Below, piece after piece: positions 6,340-13,165 of a stretch of DNA of 14,234 bases. The translations under genes were made by a program, and so were the position numbers. Under the pieces are notes generated by a model, which ran no database searches, was not told the DNA's origin, and saw only the letters and a list, made by a program, of their open reading frames with translations. The DNA is from 66-474 sp051962095 (GTDB taxonomy: Bacteria; Pseudomonadota; Gammaproteobacteria; Xanthomonadales; Rhodanobacteraceae). Location of the stretch: NCBI GenBank assembly GCA_051962095.1, contig JBQCCP010000017.1:1-14234 (forward strand), written 5' to 3'. Each line of letters starts with the position of its first letter. The first letter of the stretch is position 1.

Positions 6340-8234
6340 ACCACGTCGCTCCACTTGGTGGAGAGCCCGCGCGCGGCGTTGATCAGCCCGACCATCGAAT
6401 ACGTCTGCGGGAAATTGCCCCACAACTCGCCGGTTTCGGGGTCGTAGTCTTCCGACAGCAAACCGAGGGGATTGCGGATCGCCAGCAGTTTCTCGAACAG
6501 CTTGCGGGCTTCGTCCCTGCGGCCGATTGCGATCAGCGCTTCCACGTACCAGAAATTGCAGACCAGAAAACTGGTCTTGGGCGCACCGAAGTCGTCGGGC
6601 TGCGCGTAGCGCAGCAGGAAGCCATCGCGCATCAGGGTCTTGCCCACCGCGTCCACGGTCTTGACGAAACGCGGATCGTCCGCGCTCACGAAACGCAGAC
6701 CTTCCAGCAGCAGCAGGCTCGCGTCGAGCTGGTCGCTGCCGAACGATTCCACGAAGTGCCCGTCCTTGTGCACCGCGTGGCGCAGGATCTTGCGCTTGAT
6801 GCTGTCGGCGCGCTTGCGCCAGAACCTGACCCGGTCGTCGAGCTTCAGCCACGCCGCGATGTTGGCGAGGCGATCGCAGGCCACCCAGCACATCACCGCC
6901 GAATAGGTGTGCACCGAAGTGCGCCCGCGCAGTTCCCACAAGCCCGCGTCGGGCTTGTCGTGCAGGCGCCACGCCGCTTCGCCGCAGCGTTCGAGGCGGC
7001 GATATTCGACTTCGCCCGCGATCCGCACCAGCCGCTGGTCGCAGAACATCTGGGTGGCGGCCAGCACCACGCTGCCGTAGATGTCGTTCTGCTGCTGCTT
7101 CCACGCCTCGTTGCCGACCCGCACCGGGCCCATGCCGCGATAGCCGGCCAGCGTAGCTTCCTCGCGCTCGGGCAGTTCGTCCTGGAAATGGATGCCGTAC
7201 ACGGGCGTCATGTTGCCGTTTTCCTTGACGGCGAGATTGAAGATGTAGCGGACGTACTCTTCCATCGTTCGCGTGGCGCTGAGGCGATTCAGCGCGCGCA
7301 CCGACAGCGCGGCGTCGCGCGGCCAGCAGTAGCGGTAGTCCCAGGTGCGCACGGTGTCGGGCGCTTCCGGGATCGAGGTCGTCATCGCCGCGATGATCGC
7401 GCCGGTGCCCTCGTACTGGCAGAGCTTCAGCGTGATCGCGGCACGGATCACCGCCTCCTGCCACTCGGCCGGAATCGAGAGGTAGCGCGACCATTCGTGC
7501 CAGTAGTCCAGCGTCGAATCCAGCGCCTCGTTGTAGAAGCGCGCGGCCGATTCGTGCAGGGTTTCGTCGGTGCCCAGCACGATGTGCACATCGTGGTCGA
7601 GCAGGAAGGGCAGGCCGTCGCGCAGCATAGGCAGTTGCGTGTCGGTGGTGGCGCGCAGCACCAGCGGGTCGAGCAGGTAGCGCACGTGGTTGGAGCCGAA
7701 AGTCATCTCCGGCTTGCGCGCGCCGTAGCCGGTCAGCGGTTTGAGCAGCACCGCGATGCGCGGCGCGCCGGACAACGGCCGCACACGCCGCAGGATCTGC
7801 ATCGGGTGGAAGGTGCGCCCGTGCTGCTTGTAGCGTGGCGCGAAATCGGTGATCTCGACCTGCGCGCCGTCCCTGGCCGTCAACGTGGTCACCAGCACCG
7901 CGCTGTTGTCGTGGTAGCGCTGGTGACTCGACGCCTCGTTTTCCAGCACGATGTCGAAGAAGCCGGCATCGGAGAAGCGCGGCGACAGCAGCGAGCAGAA
8001 CACAGGATCGCCGTCGAACGCGGGCACGCAGTGCCACACGATGCGGCCGCGCGCGTCGATCAGCGCGTTGATGGTGCCGTTGCCGATGATGCCGAGGTCG
8101 AGGCTGGCGCGCTTGGCGGGATCGGTGGGCCGGCGCTTGGGGGTGCGGCTGGCCGGTCCGCGCGGTGGCCGCGTGGAGGTCACCCTGGAAGTTCGGCTTT
8201 TGGGCGGTTTCGCTTTGGATTTTCTTGCAGCCAA
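6336..8234 (-). CDS. Glycoside hydrolase family 15 protein (trehalase or glucoamylase-like) in the ots operon
   Basis: A 632-residue GH15 enzyme. The N-terminal beta domain begins near residue 43 (ASLDLGIIGNGTINALID...GDPVFCSLL); the (alpha/alpha)6 catalytic barrel follows, with RTWDYRYCWPRDAALSV near 292-308. The probable general acid is Glu434 in GLWELRG and the probable general base Glu595 in LLSEDYDPETGELWGNFPQ, a motif shared with bacterial GH15 trehalases and glucoamylases. I place the start at a TTG (8232-8234) because AAGGAGG lies five bases upstream and the longer frame to 8333 overlaps otsB. Residues 2-42 form a basic tail (15 Lys/Arg, one acidic residue) rich in Pro/Ser/Thr that is unlike ordinary family members. 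No signal peptide is seen, so it should be cytoplasmic. Its position between otsB and otsA suggests trehalose or glucan turnover; the substrate is not determined by sequence. Confidence 0.93.
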   Translation of the reverse strand: MAARKSKAKPPKSRTSRVTSTRPPRGPASRTPKRRPTDPAKRASLDLGIIGNGTINALIDARGRIVWHCVPAFDGDPVFCSLLSPRFSDAGFFDIVLENEASSHQRYHDNSAVLVTTLTARDGAQVEITDFAPRYKQHGRTFHPMQILRRVRPLSGAPRIAVLLKPLTGYGARKPEMTFGSNHVRYLLDPLVLRATTDTQLPMLRDGLPFLLDHDVHIVLGTDETLHESAARFYNEALDSTLDYWHEWSRYLSIPAEWQEAVIRAAITLKLCQYEGTGAIIAAMTTSIPEAPDTVRTWDYRYCWPRDAALSVRALNRLSATRTMEEYVRYIFNLAVKENGNMTPVYGIHFQDELPEREEATLAGYRGMGPVRVGNEAWKQQQNDIYGSVVLAATQMFCDQRLVRIAGEVEYRRLERCGEAAWRLHDKPDAGLWELRGRTSVHTYSAVMCWVACDRLANIAAWLKLDDRVRFWRKRADSIKRKILRHAVHKDGHFVESFGSDQLDASLLLLEGLRFVSADDPRFVKTVDAVGKTLMRDGFLLRYAQPDDFGAPKTSFLVCNFWYVEALIAIGRRDEARKLFEKLLAIRNPLGLLSEDYDPETGELWGNFPQTYSMVGLINAARGLSTKWSDVV

Positions 8235-8239
8235 GGTTG

Positions 8240-8246
8240 CCTCCTT
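8240..8246 (-). promoter_or_regulatory. Strong ribosome binding site that sets the TTG start of the GH15 gene
   Basis: On the minus strand AAGGAGG (8246 down to 8240) lies five bases before TTG (8234-8232). It sits in the 29-base gap after the otsB stop (8264). No comparable site precedes any ATG or GTG in this frame. Confidence 0.75.
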
Positions 8247-8263
8247 CGTCCGTACGGCTTGCT

Positions 8264-9055
8264 TCAACGTGCGGCTTCGGCCAGCGCGTGCAGCCAAGCG
8301 CGCACTGCGGCCGGGCCGTCCAGCGCGTAGCACGCCCCGGTGGGGCGGCGGGCGCCGACGATCACGCTGACGCCGCCGCTGGCATTGACGTGCCGGAACG
8401 CGTGTTCGTCGGTCAGGTCATCGCCCAGCATCCATGGGGTGCGGCCGCGAAACGGCGGATCCTGCATCAGCGCCGCGAGCGCGCGGCCCTTGTCGATGCC
8501 GGCCGGCTTCAGTTCGATCACGTGGTCGCCGTGCTGCAGCACGTGGCTGCCGCCGACATCCTGTAGCAGCGTCTGCGCGATGCGCTCGGCGCACGCGCGT
8601 GCTTCCGGCGCGCGACGGTAGTGCAGCGCCAACGCGAGCCGCTTGTCTTCCAGCAGCACGCCGCGGGTCCCAGCGACCAGTTCGGCGGCGCGCGCACGCG
8701 CCTGCGCGAACGTGGCGGCGTCGCCGGTGGTGTGGACGGTGCCGTCGGGGGTCCGGAGTTGCGCACCGTGCAGTCCGGCGGCGACGTGTCGATCCCAGTC
8801 GAACAGTTGGTCGATCTGCGCCAGCGCGCGCCCGCTCAGCAGCGCAACGGCGCCATCCAGCCGCGCGCGGAGGCGTGCGAGGTCATCGTGCAGCCGCGCA
8901 TCGACGTGCACGTCGTCGGGACGGCACGCGATGTCCAGCAGGGTGCCGTCCAAATCCAGGAACAGCGTCCAACTGGTGTCGGCGCCGGTTTCGGGCGGCG
9001 CGGGCAGTTTTCCGGCAATGTCCGCGCCGGTCATGGATGCATGCGTCGTGGACAC
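8264..9055 (-). CDS. otsB: Trehalose-6-phosphate phosphatase OtsB (HAD superfamily)
   Basis: A 263-residue cytoplasmic phosphatase that converts trehalose-6-phosphate to trehalose. HAD motifs are complete: motif I LFLDLDGTLLD with nucleophile Asp34 and acid Asp36, motif II ALLSGR with Ser74, motif III Lys189 in IDKG, and motif IV GDDLTDEHAF with Asp212 and Asp213. The cap region HYRRAP and HGDHVIELKP is typical of OtsB. The start shown is GTG at 9055; an ATG seven codons downstream (9034) is a real alternative, and neither has a good ribosome site. The first ~25 residues are poorly conserved. It is the first gene of the otsB-GH15-otsA set. A 60-base gap separates it from upstream plsC in the same direction, so both co-transcription and a separate promoter are possible. 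Confidence 0.95.
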   Translation of the reverse strand: MSTTHASMTGADIAGKLPAPPETGADTSWTLFLDLDGTLLDIACRPDDVHVDARLHDDLARLRARLDGAVALLSGRALAQIDQLFDWDRHVAAGLHGAQLRTPDGTVHTTGDAATFAQARARAAELVAGTRGVLLEDKRLALALHYRRAPEARACAERIAQTLLQDVGGSHVLQHGDHVIELKPAGIDKGRALAALMQDPPFRGRTPWMLGDDLTDEHAFRHVNASGGVSVIVGARRPTGACYALDGPAAVRAWLHALAEAAR

Positions 9056-9085
9056 CTCGGCTCAGCGTCGGCGAAACGTCCGCGT

Positions 9086-9091
9086 ATTGTG
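9086..9091 (-). promoter_or_regulatory. Possible -10 element for otsB
   Basis: In the plsC-otsB gap the minus strand reads CACAAT followed by ACGCGG, about 30 bases before the GTG start. It resembles the TAGAAT-CCGCGC site upstream of plsC. No convincing -35 is seen at the right distance, so this is only a candidate. Confidence 0.25.
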
Positions 9092-9115
9092 GCGGACCGG
9101 GCGTGAACGCCCCAT

Positions 9116-9853
9116 TCACATCCGCAACGAATGGCGCATCGACGCGTGCATCGCGGCGGCCGCTTCGTGCGTGCGCTGCGCCAGCGCGTGGCGGTCTCCG
9201 GCATGCAGGCCCGCGGTCGGGATCGGCTCGCCGAGCCGCACGGTGATCGTGCCCGGCCGTACCCGGAAGCCCGAAGCGGGCAGCACCGCGCCGGAGCCCT
9301 CGATCGCGATCGGCACCACCGGCACGCCCGCCTGCAATGCGACCTGGAACGCGCCGCCCTTGAACGGGCGGATCGATCCGTCGCGGCTGCGGGTGCCTTC
9401 CGGGAACGCGCACAGGCTCGCGCCGCCGCGTACCAGCGCGACGACGCCGTGCAGGCGTTCCGCGGCTTCGCGCGCTTGACCGCGCTGGATGAACACCATG
9501 CCCATCGCGCGCGCGTACCACCCGATGAACGGCACCTTTGCCAGTTCCTGCTTGATCACGAAACGGATCGGCACCGGCAGTGCGCAAAACAGCGCGCACA
9601 CGTCGATGATGGATTGATGGTTGGCGGCGAACACGTGCGGCTTCGAGAAGTCCACGCGTTCCAGCCCTTCCACCCGCAGCTTCGCGCCCGCGCCAGCCAG
9701 CAGTCCCGGCGCCCACAGCCGCGCGGCCATTCGTAGCGGAATGCGCCGGTCACCGCCGGTCAGCGCCAGCACCGCCTGCGCCAGGCCAATGCAGCCTGCC
9801 GTCCATCCGATGGTGAAGACGAGCTGCAGCGCGTTCCACGCCCGCCACGCCAT
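9116..9853 (-). CDS. plsC: 1-acyl-sn-glycerol-3-phosphate acyltransferase (PlsC family)
   Basis: A 245-residue membrane-associated lysophosphatidic acid acyltransferase, the same length as E. coli PlsC, which makes phosphatidic acid for phospholipid synthesis. A hydrophobic N-terminal segment (about 9-31, LQLVFTIGWTAGCIGLAQAV) anchors it. Motif I NHQSIIDV carries the catalytic pair His79 and Asp84; motif II is GMVFIQRG; motif III FPEGTRSRDG (150-159) binds the glycerol phosphate; motif IV is VPVVPIAIEGS. The ATG at 9853 was chosen for its match to family length. The frame stays open to 10171, and a GTG reading VNVIGLETRPSGLGRM would add about twenty residues. Several plsC-like paralogues are common in related bacteria, so this need not be the essential copy. 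It is divergent from clpB and upstream of otsB on the same strand. Confidence 0.9.
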   Translation of the reverse strand: MAWRAWNALQLVFTIGWTAGCIGLAQAVLALTGGDRRIPLRMAARLWAPGLLAGAGAKLRVEGLERVDFSKPHVFAANHQSIIDVCALFCALPVPIRFVIKQELAKVPFIGWYARAMGMVFIQRGQAREAAERLHGVVALVRGGASLCAFPEGTRSRDGSIRPFKGGAFQVALQAGVPVVPIAIEGSGAVLPASGFRVRPGTITVRLGEPIPTAGLHAGDRHALAQRTHEAAAAMHASMRHSLRM

Positions 9854-9933
9854 GCGCCCGAGCCCAGACGGACGCGTTTCCAACCCGATCACGTTCACGA
9901 TGCTGCGACCCGACCGAACCCAACCCCGCGCGG

Positions 9934-9939
9934 ATTCTA
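9934..9939 (-). promoter_or_regulatory. Candidate -10 element (TAGAAT) for plsC
   Basis: On the minus strand TAGAAT (5 of 6 matches to TATAAT) lies about 80 bases before the plsC ATG. The sequence 18 bases further upstream, TTTCGC, is a poor -35. It sits in the 235-base divergent gap shared with clpB. Confidence 0.35.
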
Positions 9940-9970
9940 GCGACGTGCTTCGGCTCCGCGAAAGCACCGG

Positions 9971-9994
9971 ATTTCCGGGGCGCCGGACGGAAAT
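9971..9994. repeat. Inverted repeat in the plsC/clpB divergent gap
   Basis: ATTTCCG (9971-9977) pairs with CGGAAAT (9988-9994) around a 10-base spacer that contains GGCGCC. A second, imperfect hairpin, GTGCTTCG with CGAAAGCAC (9945-9967), is next to it. They could be operator sites or simply a small repeat; no known binding-site consensus is recognised. Confidence 0.4.
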
Positions 9995-10023
9995 TGGCGC
10001 GGGGCGGCCTTGGCCGGAAAAAA

Positions 10024-10052
10024 CTTGAAGGCCGCGCCCCGCGGCCGCATGT
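10024..10052 (+). promoter_or_regulatory. Probable sigma-32 (RpoH) heat-shock promoter of clpB
   Basis: CTTGAA (10024-10029) matches the sigma-32 -35 core. After 15 bases comes CCGCATGT (10045-10052), one mismatch from the -10 consensus CCCCATNT. The predicted transcript starts near 10060, about 30 bases before the clpB ATG. The spacer contains a GGCCGC/GCGGCC inverted repeat (10030-10035/10041-10046). clpB is a classical RpoH-controlled gene, which supports the call. Confidence 0.65.
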
Positions 10053-10088
10053 TTCGGCTTCGGATTCCCTCTGCAGAGGCCGCCACCG

Positions 10089-12686
10089 ATGCGCACCGAC
10101 AAACTCACCTCCCGCTTCCAGCAGGCGCTGGCCGACGCGCAGTCGATCGCGGTCGGGCGCGACCACAACATGCTCGAACCCGTGCACCTGCTGGCGGCGC
10201 TGCTCGATCAGCAGGGCGGCTCGACCGCGCCGATGCTGGCGCAGGCCGGCGTGAACGTGCCGTTGCTCCGCCAGCGCGTGGGCGAAATCCTCGGCCGCTT
10301 GCCGAGCGTCAAGGGCCAGGAAGGCAACATCAACGTCTCGAACGAATTGAACCGGCTGCTCAACCTCACCGACAAGCTGGCGCAGCAGCGCGGCGACCAG
10401 TTCATCGCGTCCGAACTGTTCGTGCTGGCCTGTCTCGAAGACAAGGGCGACGTCGGCCGCGCGCTGAAAACGGCCGGCGCGAGCAAGCAGAACCTCGAGG
10501 CCGCGATCGAAAAGTTGCGCGGCGGCGAGAAAGTTCAAAGCGAAGGCGCCGAGGACCAGCGCCAGGCGCTGGAGAAATTCACGATCGACATGACCGCGCG
10601 CGCCGAGACCGGCAAGCTCGATCCCGTGATCGGGCGCGACGAGGAAATCCGCCGCGTGGTGCAGGTCCTGAGCCGCCGCACCAAGAACAACCCGGTGCTG
10701 ATCGGCGAGCCCGGGGTCGGCAAGACCGCGATCGTCGAGGGGCTGGCGCAGCGCATCGTCAAGGACGAAGTGCCGGAAGGCCTCAAGAACAAGCGGCTGC
10801 TCGCGCTCGACATGGGCGCGCTGATCGCTGGCGCGAAATTCCGCGGGGAGTTCGAGGAGCGCCTGAAAGGCGTATTGAACGACCTCGCCAAGCAGGAAGG
10901 CCAGATCATCCTGTTCATCGACGAGCTGCACACCATGGTCGGCGCCGGCAAGGCCGAGGGCGCGATGGACGCCGGCAACATGCTCAAGCCCGCGCTGGCG
11001 CGCGGCGAATTGCACTGCATCGGCGCGACCACGCTGGACGAATACCGAAAATACATCGAGAAGGACGCGGCGCTGGAGCGCCGCTTCCAGAAGGTGTTCG
11101 TGGGCGAGCCGAACGTGGAAGACACCATCGCGATCCTGCGTGGTTTGAAGGATCGCTACGCCGTACACCACGGCGTCGAGATCACCGATCCCGCGATCGT
11201 CGCGGCAGCGACGCTCTCCAATCGCTATATCACCGACCGCCAGTTGCCCGACAAGGCCATCGACCTGATGGACGAAGCGGCTTCGCGCATCCGGATGGAA
11301 ATCGATTCGAAGCCGGAAGAGCTGGATCGCATCGAACGCCGACTGATCCAGTTGAAGATCCAGCGCGAGATGCTGAAGAAGGAAAAGGATCCGGAATCGA
11401 AAAAGCGCCTTGCCGACCTCGAGACAGACATCGGCAGGATCGAACGCGAATTCTCCGATTTGAACGAGGTGTGGAAGTCGGAGAAGGCTACGCTGCAGGG
11501 TGACGCCAAGATCAAGGAAGAAATCGAAAAGGCGCACCACGAACTGGAGGCCGCGCAGCGCCGCCAGGACTACGCGCGCATGAGCGAAATCCAGTACGGC
11601 CAGTTGCCGGCGCTGGAAAAGCAGCTCGCTGCGGCCCAGAACACCGACCAGCGCGAGTTCAAGCTGGTCAAGGACAAGGTCACCGCCGAGGAGATCGCGG
11701 AGGTCGTCTCGCGCTGGACCGGCATTCCGGTCTCGAAGATGCTGGAAGGCGAGCGCGAAAAGCTGCTGCACATGGAAGACGCGCTGCACAAGAACGTGGT
11801 CGGGCAGGACGAGGCGGTGCGCGCGGTTTCCGACGCGATCCGTCGCGCACGTGCGGGCCTTTCCGATCCGAACCGACCCTACGGTTCGTTCCTGTTCCTC
11901 GGCCCGACCGGCGTCGGCAAGACCGAGCTCTGCAAGGCACTCGCGGGTTTCCTGTTCGACACCACCGAGGCGATGGTGCGGATCGATATGTCGGAGTTCA
12001 TGGAGAAGCACTCGGTCGCGCGGCTGATCGGCGCGCCTCCGGGTTATGTCGGTTACGAGGAAGGCGGCTACCTCACCGAGGCCGTGCGCCGGCGTCCGTA
12101 TTCGGTGATCCTGCTGGACGAGGTCGAGAAGGCGCACCCCGACGTATTCAACATCCTGCTGCAGGTCCTGGACGACGGGCGTTTGACCGATGGCCAGGGC
12201 CGGACGGTGGATTTCCGCAACACCGTGATCGTGATGACGTCCAACCTCGGTTCCCAGCAGATCCAGGAGATCGCGTCGTCGGGCATCGACGAGGATTCAC
12301 CCGAGGCCTACACGCAGATGAAGGCTGCGGTAATGGGCGTGGTGCAAGCCCACTTCCGGCCCGAGTTCATCAACCGCCTCGACGAGATCGTGGTGTTCCA
12401 TCCGCTCGACAAGTCGCAGATCCGCGAGATCGCGCGGCTGCAGACGCAGTATTTGGCCAAGCGTTTGCAGGAACGCCAGATCGACCTCGAGATTTCCGAC
12501 GGCGCCCTGATGCTGCTCGGCAACGTGGGCTTCGATCCGGTGTACGGCGCGCGTCCCTTGAAGCGCGCTATCCAGTCCCAGCTCGAAAATCCGCTGGCGC
12601 AGAAGATCCTTGCGGGTGAATTCGTGGGCGGCGACACCATCGCCGTCGATGCCGAGGGCGGCAAGCTCGCGTTCCACAAGCGCTGA
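10089..12686 (+). CDS. clpB: ATP-dependent disaggregase ClpB (Hsp104 family)
   Basis: A complete 865-residue cytoplasmic AAA+ chaperone that pulls proteins out of aggregates together with DnaK. An N-terminal Clp domain (about 1-150) is followed by AAA-1 with Walker A GEPGVGKT (206-213) and Walker B FIDEL (Asp278, Glu279). The coiled-coil M domain is at about 410-530, rich in Glu, Lys and Arg (QREMLKKEKDPESKKRLADL). AAA-2 has Walker A GPTGVGKT (605-612), Walker B LLDEVEKAHPD (Asp677, Glu678), the pore loop GYVGYEEGG and sensor-2 GARPLKRAIQ. The start ATG has AGAGG nine bases upstream and a heat-shock promoter at 10024-10052. Length and all motifs match E. coli ClpB. In E. coli and many relatives clpB directly follows pgeF; here 9.3 kb lie between them. 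Confidence 0.98.
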   Translation: MRTDKLTSRFQQALADAQSIAVGRDHNMLEPVHLLAALLDQQGGSTAPMLAQAGVNVPLLRQRVGEILGRLPSVKGQEGNINVSNELNRLLNLTDKLAQQRGDQFIASELFVLACLEDKGDVGRALKTAGASKQNLEAAIEKLRGGEKVQSEGAEDQRQALEKFTIDMTARAETGKLDPVIGRDEEIRRVVQVLSRRTKNNPVLIGEPGVGKTAIVEGLAQRIVKDEVPEGLKNKRLLALDMGALIAGAKFRGEFEERLKGVLNDLAKQEGQIILFIDELHTMVGAGKAEGAMDAGNMLKPALARGELHCIGATTLDEYRKYIEKDAALERRFQKVFVGEPNVEDTIAILRGLKDRYAVHHGVEITDPAIVAAATLSNRYITDRQLPDKAIDLMDEAASRIRMEIDSKPEELDRIERRLIQLKIQREMLKKEKDPESKKRLADLETDIGRIEREFSDLNEVWKSEKATLQGDAKIKEEIEKAHHELEAAQRRQDYARMSEIQYGQLPALEKQLAAAQNTDQREFKLVKDKVTAEEIAEVVSRWTGIPVSKMLEGEREKLLHMEDALHKNVVGQDEAVRAVSDAIRRARAGLSDPNRPYGSFLFLGPTGVGKTELCKALAGFLFDTTEAMVRIDMSEFMEKHSVARLIGAPPGYVGYEEGGYLTEAVRRRPYSVILLDEVEKAHPDVFNILLQVLDDGRLTDGQGRTVDFRNTVIVMTSNLGSQQIQEIASSGIDEDSPEAYTQMKAAVMGVVQAHFRPEFINRLDEIVVFHPLDKSQIREIARLQTQYLAKRLQERQIDLEISDGALMLLGNVGFDPVYGARPLKRAIQSQLENPLAQKILAGEFVGGDTIAVDAEGGKLAFHKR

Positions 12687-12693
12687 CCGCGCT

Positions 12694-12775
12694 TCAAGCC
12701 CTCCCCTTCAAATGGAGGCGGCCGCAGGTCGAGCGCGTAGCGATGATGGGCATGATGTTGCGAAGTCGAGCGTAG
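12694..12775. repeat. Probable dispersed repeat downstream of clpB
   Basis: This stretch holds CTTCAAGCCCTCCCCTTCAA, then GGTCGAGCGCGTAGCG and ATGGGCATGATGTTGCGAAG. On the minus strand it is open and would encode NIMPIIATRSTCGRLHLKG, a peptide that looks repeat-derived rather than a protein domain. The boundaries are approximate and family membership is my recognition, not a search. Confidence 0.4.
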
Positions 12776-12793
12776 GGCGGGTGCCAACCCGCC
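12776..12793. repeat. Short hairpin repeat after clpB
   Basis: GGCGGGT (12776-12782) and ACCCGCC (12787-12793) form a perfect 7-bp stem with a 4-base loop, preceded by GTA. It is 90 bases after the clpB stop, too far for a tight terminator, and lacks a T-run. It resembles common GTAGGGCGGGT-type intergenic repeats. Confidence 0.55.
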
Positions 12794-12895
12794 TTCCTTG
12801 CAAAGATGCGCCACGGTGCTCCGGTCCTCGTGACCTGCGGGTTGGTGGGGCCACGCTTCATCCGGGCGAGCCGCGACAAGCTCAAAAGCCAATCC

Positions 12896-12929
12896 GTTGG
12901 GCTTCGCGAAAGCGATCAACCCAACCTAC
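12896..12929. repeat. REP-like palindrome between clpB and the HAMP gene
   Basis: GTTGGG (12896-12901) pairs with CCCAAC (12920-12925), with CTT-CGCG-AAAG pairing inside and CTAC following. On the minus strand this is the GTAGGTTGGGTTGATCGC...CCCAAC motif, a widespread type of bacterial intergenic palindrome. Confidence 0.65.
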
Positions 12930-13003
12930 CGTCGTTACCGTCGCGCGTTTGTATTTCGTGAAGAACCGCGCCGCCAAGTCCCGGCGCTGCAAATTCCTGA
13001 AAA

Positions 13004-13030
13004 TTGGAGCATCATGCAACCTTTTATGCT
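13004..13030 (+). promoter_or_regulatory. Possible promoter of the HAMP sensor gene
   Basis: TTGGAG (13004-13009) and TATGCT (13025-13030) resemble -35 and -10 boxes, but the 15-base spacing is short. They lie in the only locally A/T-richer part of the gap, about 135 bases before the ATG. Weak evidence. Confidence 0.25.
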
Positions 13031-13155
13031 CCGCTGCGCAGCAGGCGCGATTGTGGACAGGGTCCGTCCAGGTTTGCACGCCGGTTCGATCCGTGCGGCC
13101 GGCAGGGGGTCTGATCCAGTGGCTTTCCGCGCTGCTTCCGCGGACGTCTCCCTTC

Positions 13156-13160
13156 GGAGA
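13156..13160 (+). promoter_or_regulatory. Ribosome binding site of the HAMP sensor gene
   Basis: GGAGA lies five bases before the ATG at 13166. It selects this start over the open frames that run in from upstream. Confidence 0.65.
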
Positions 13161-13165
13161 GCGCC

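Larger units (their letters stand above)
12687..13165. other. 479-bp gap between clpB and the HAMP gene, repeat-rich, no credible gene
   Basis: The first half (to about 12930) is a mosaic of the repeat units listed separately. The stretch 12794-12895 includes a GGGTTGGTGGGGCCACGCTTCATCC-type segment that also looks repeat-derived. The second half (12930-13165) is less GC-rich around 12990-13030 and probably carries the promoter and leader of the HAMP gene. Open frames here are short, overlap the repeats, and show no protein domain. Confidence 0.6.

Noticed and set aside
5029..6447. 472-residue open frame antisense to otsA
   Set aside because: otsA has every substrate-binding residue in place; the opposite frame has no start signal or recognisable domain.
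6756..8330. 524-residue open frame antisense to the GH15 gene
   Set aside because: Opposite a well-conserved gene in a GC-rich genome; the His/Val/Gln/Arg-rich sequence is a frame shadow.
6336..8333. Longer GH15 start at 8333
   Set aside because: It would overlap otsB by 70 bases, adds an Arg-rich stretch with no homology, and lacks the strong ribosome site seen before the TTG at 8234.
9750..12137. 795-residue open frame antisense to clpB
   Set aside because: It lies opposite a complete, motif-perfect clpB and its composition is the usual mirror of GC-rich codon use; no domain is recognisable.
12308..12919. Minus-strand open frames after clpB (including 12694-12885)
   Set aside because: They overlap the clpB 3' end and repeat units, and the peptides look like repeat translations.
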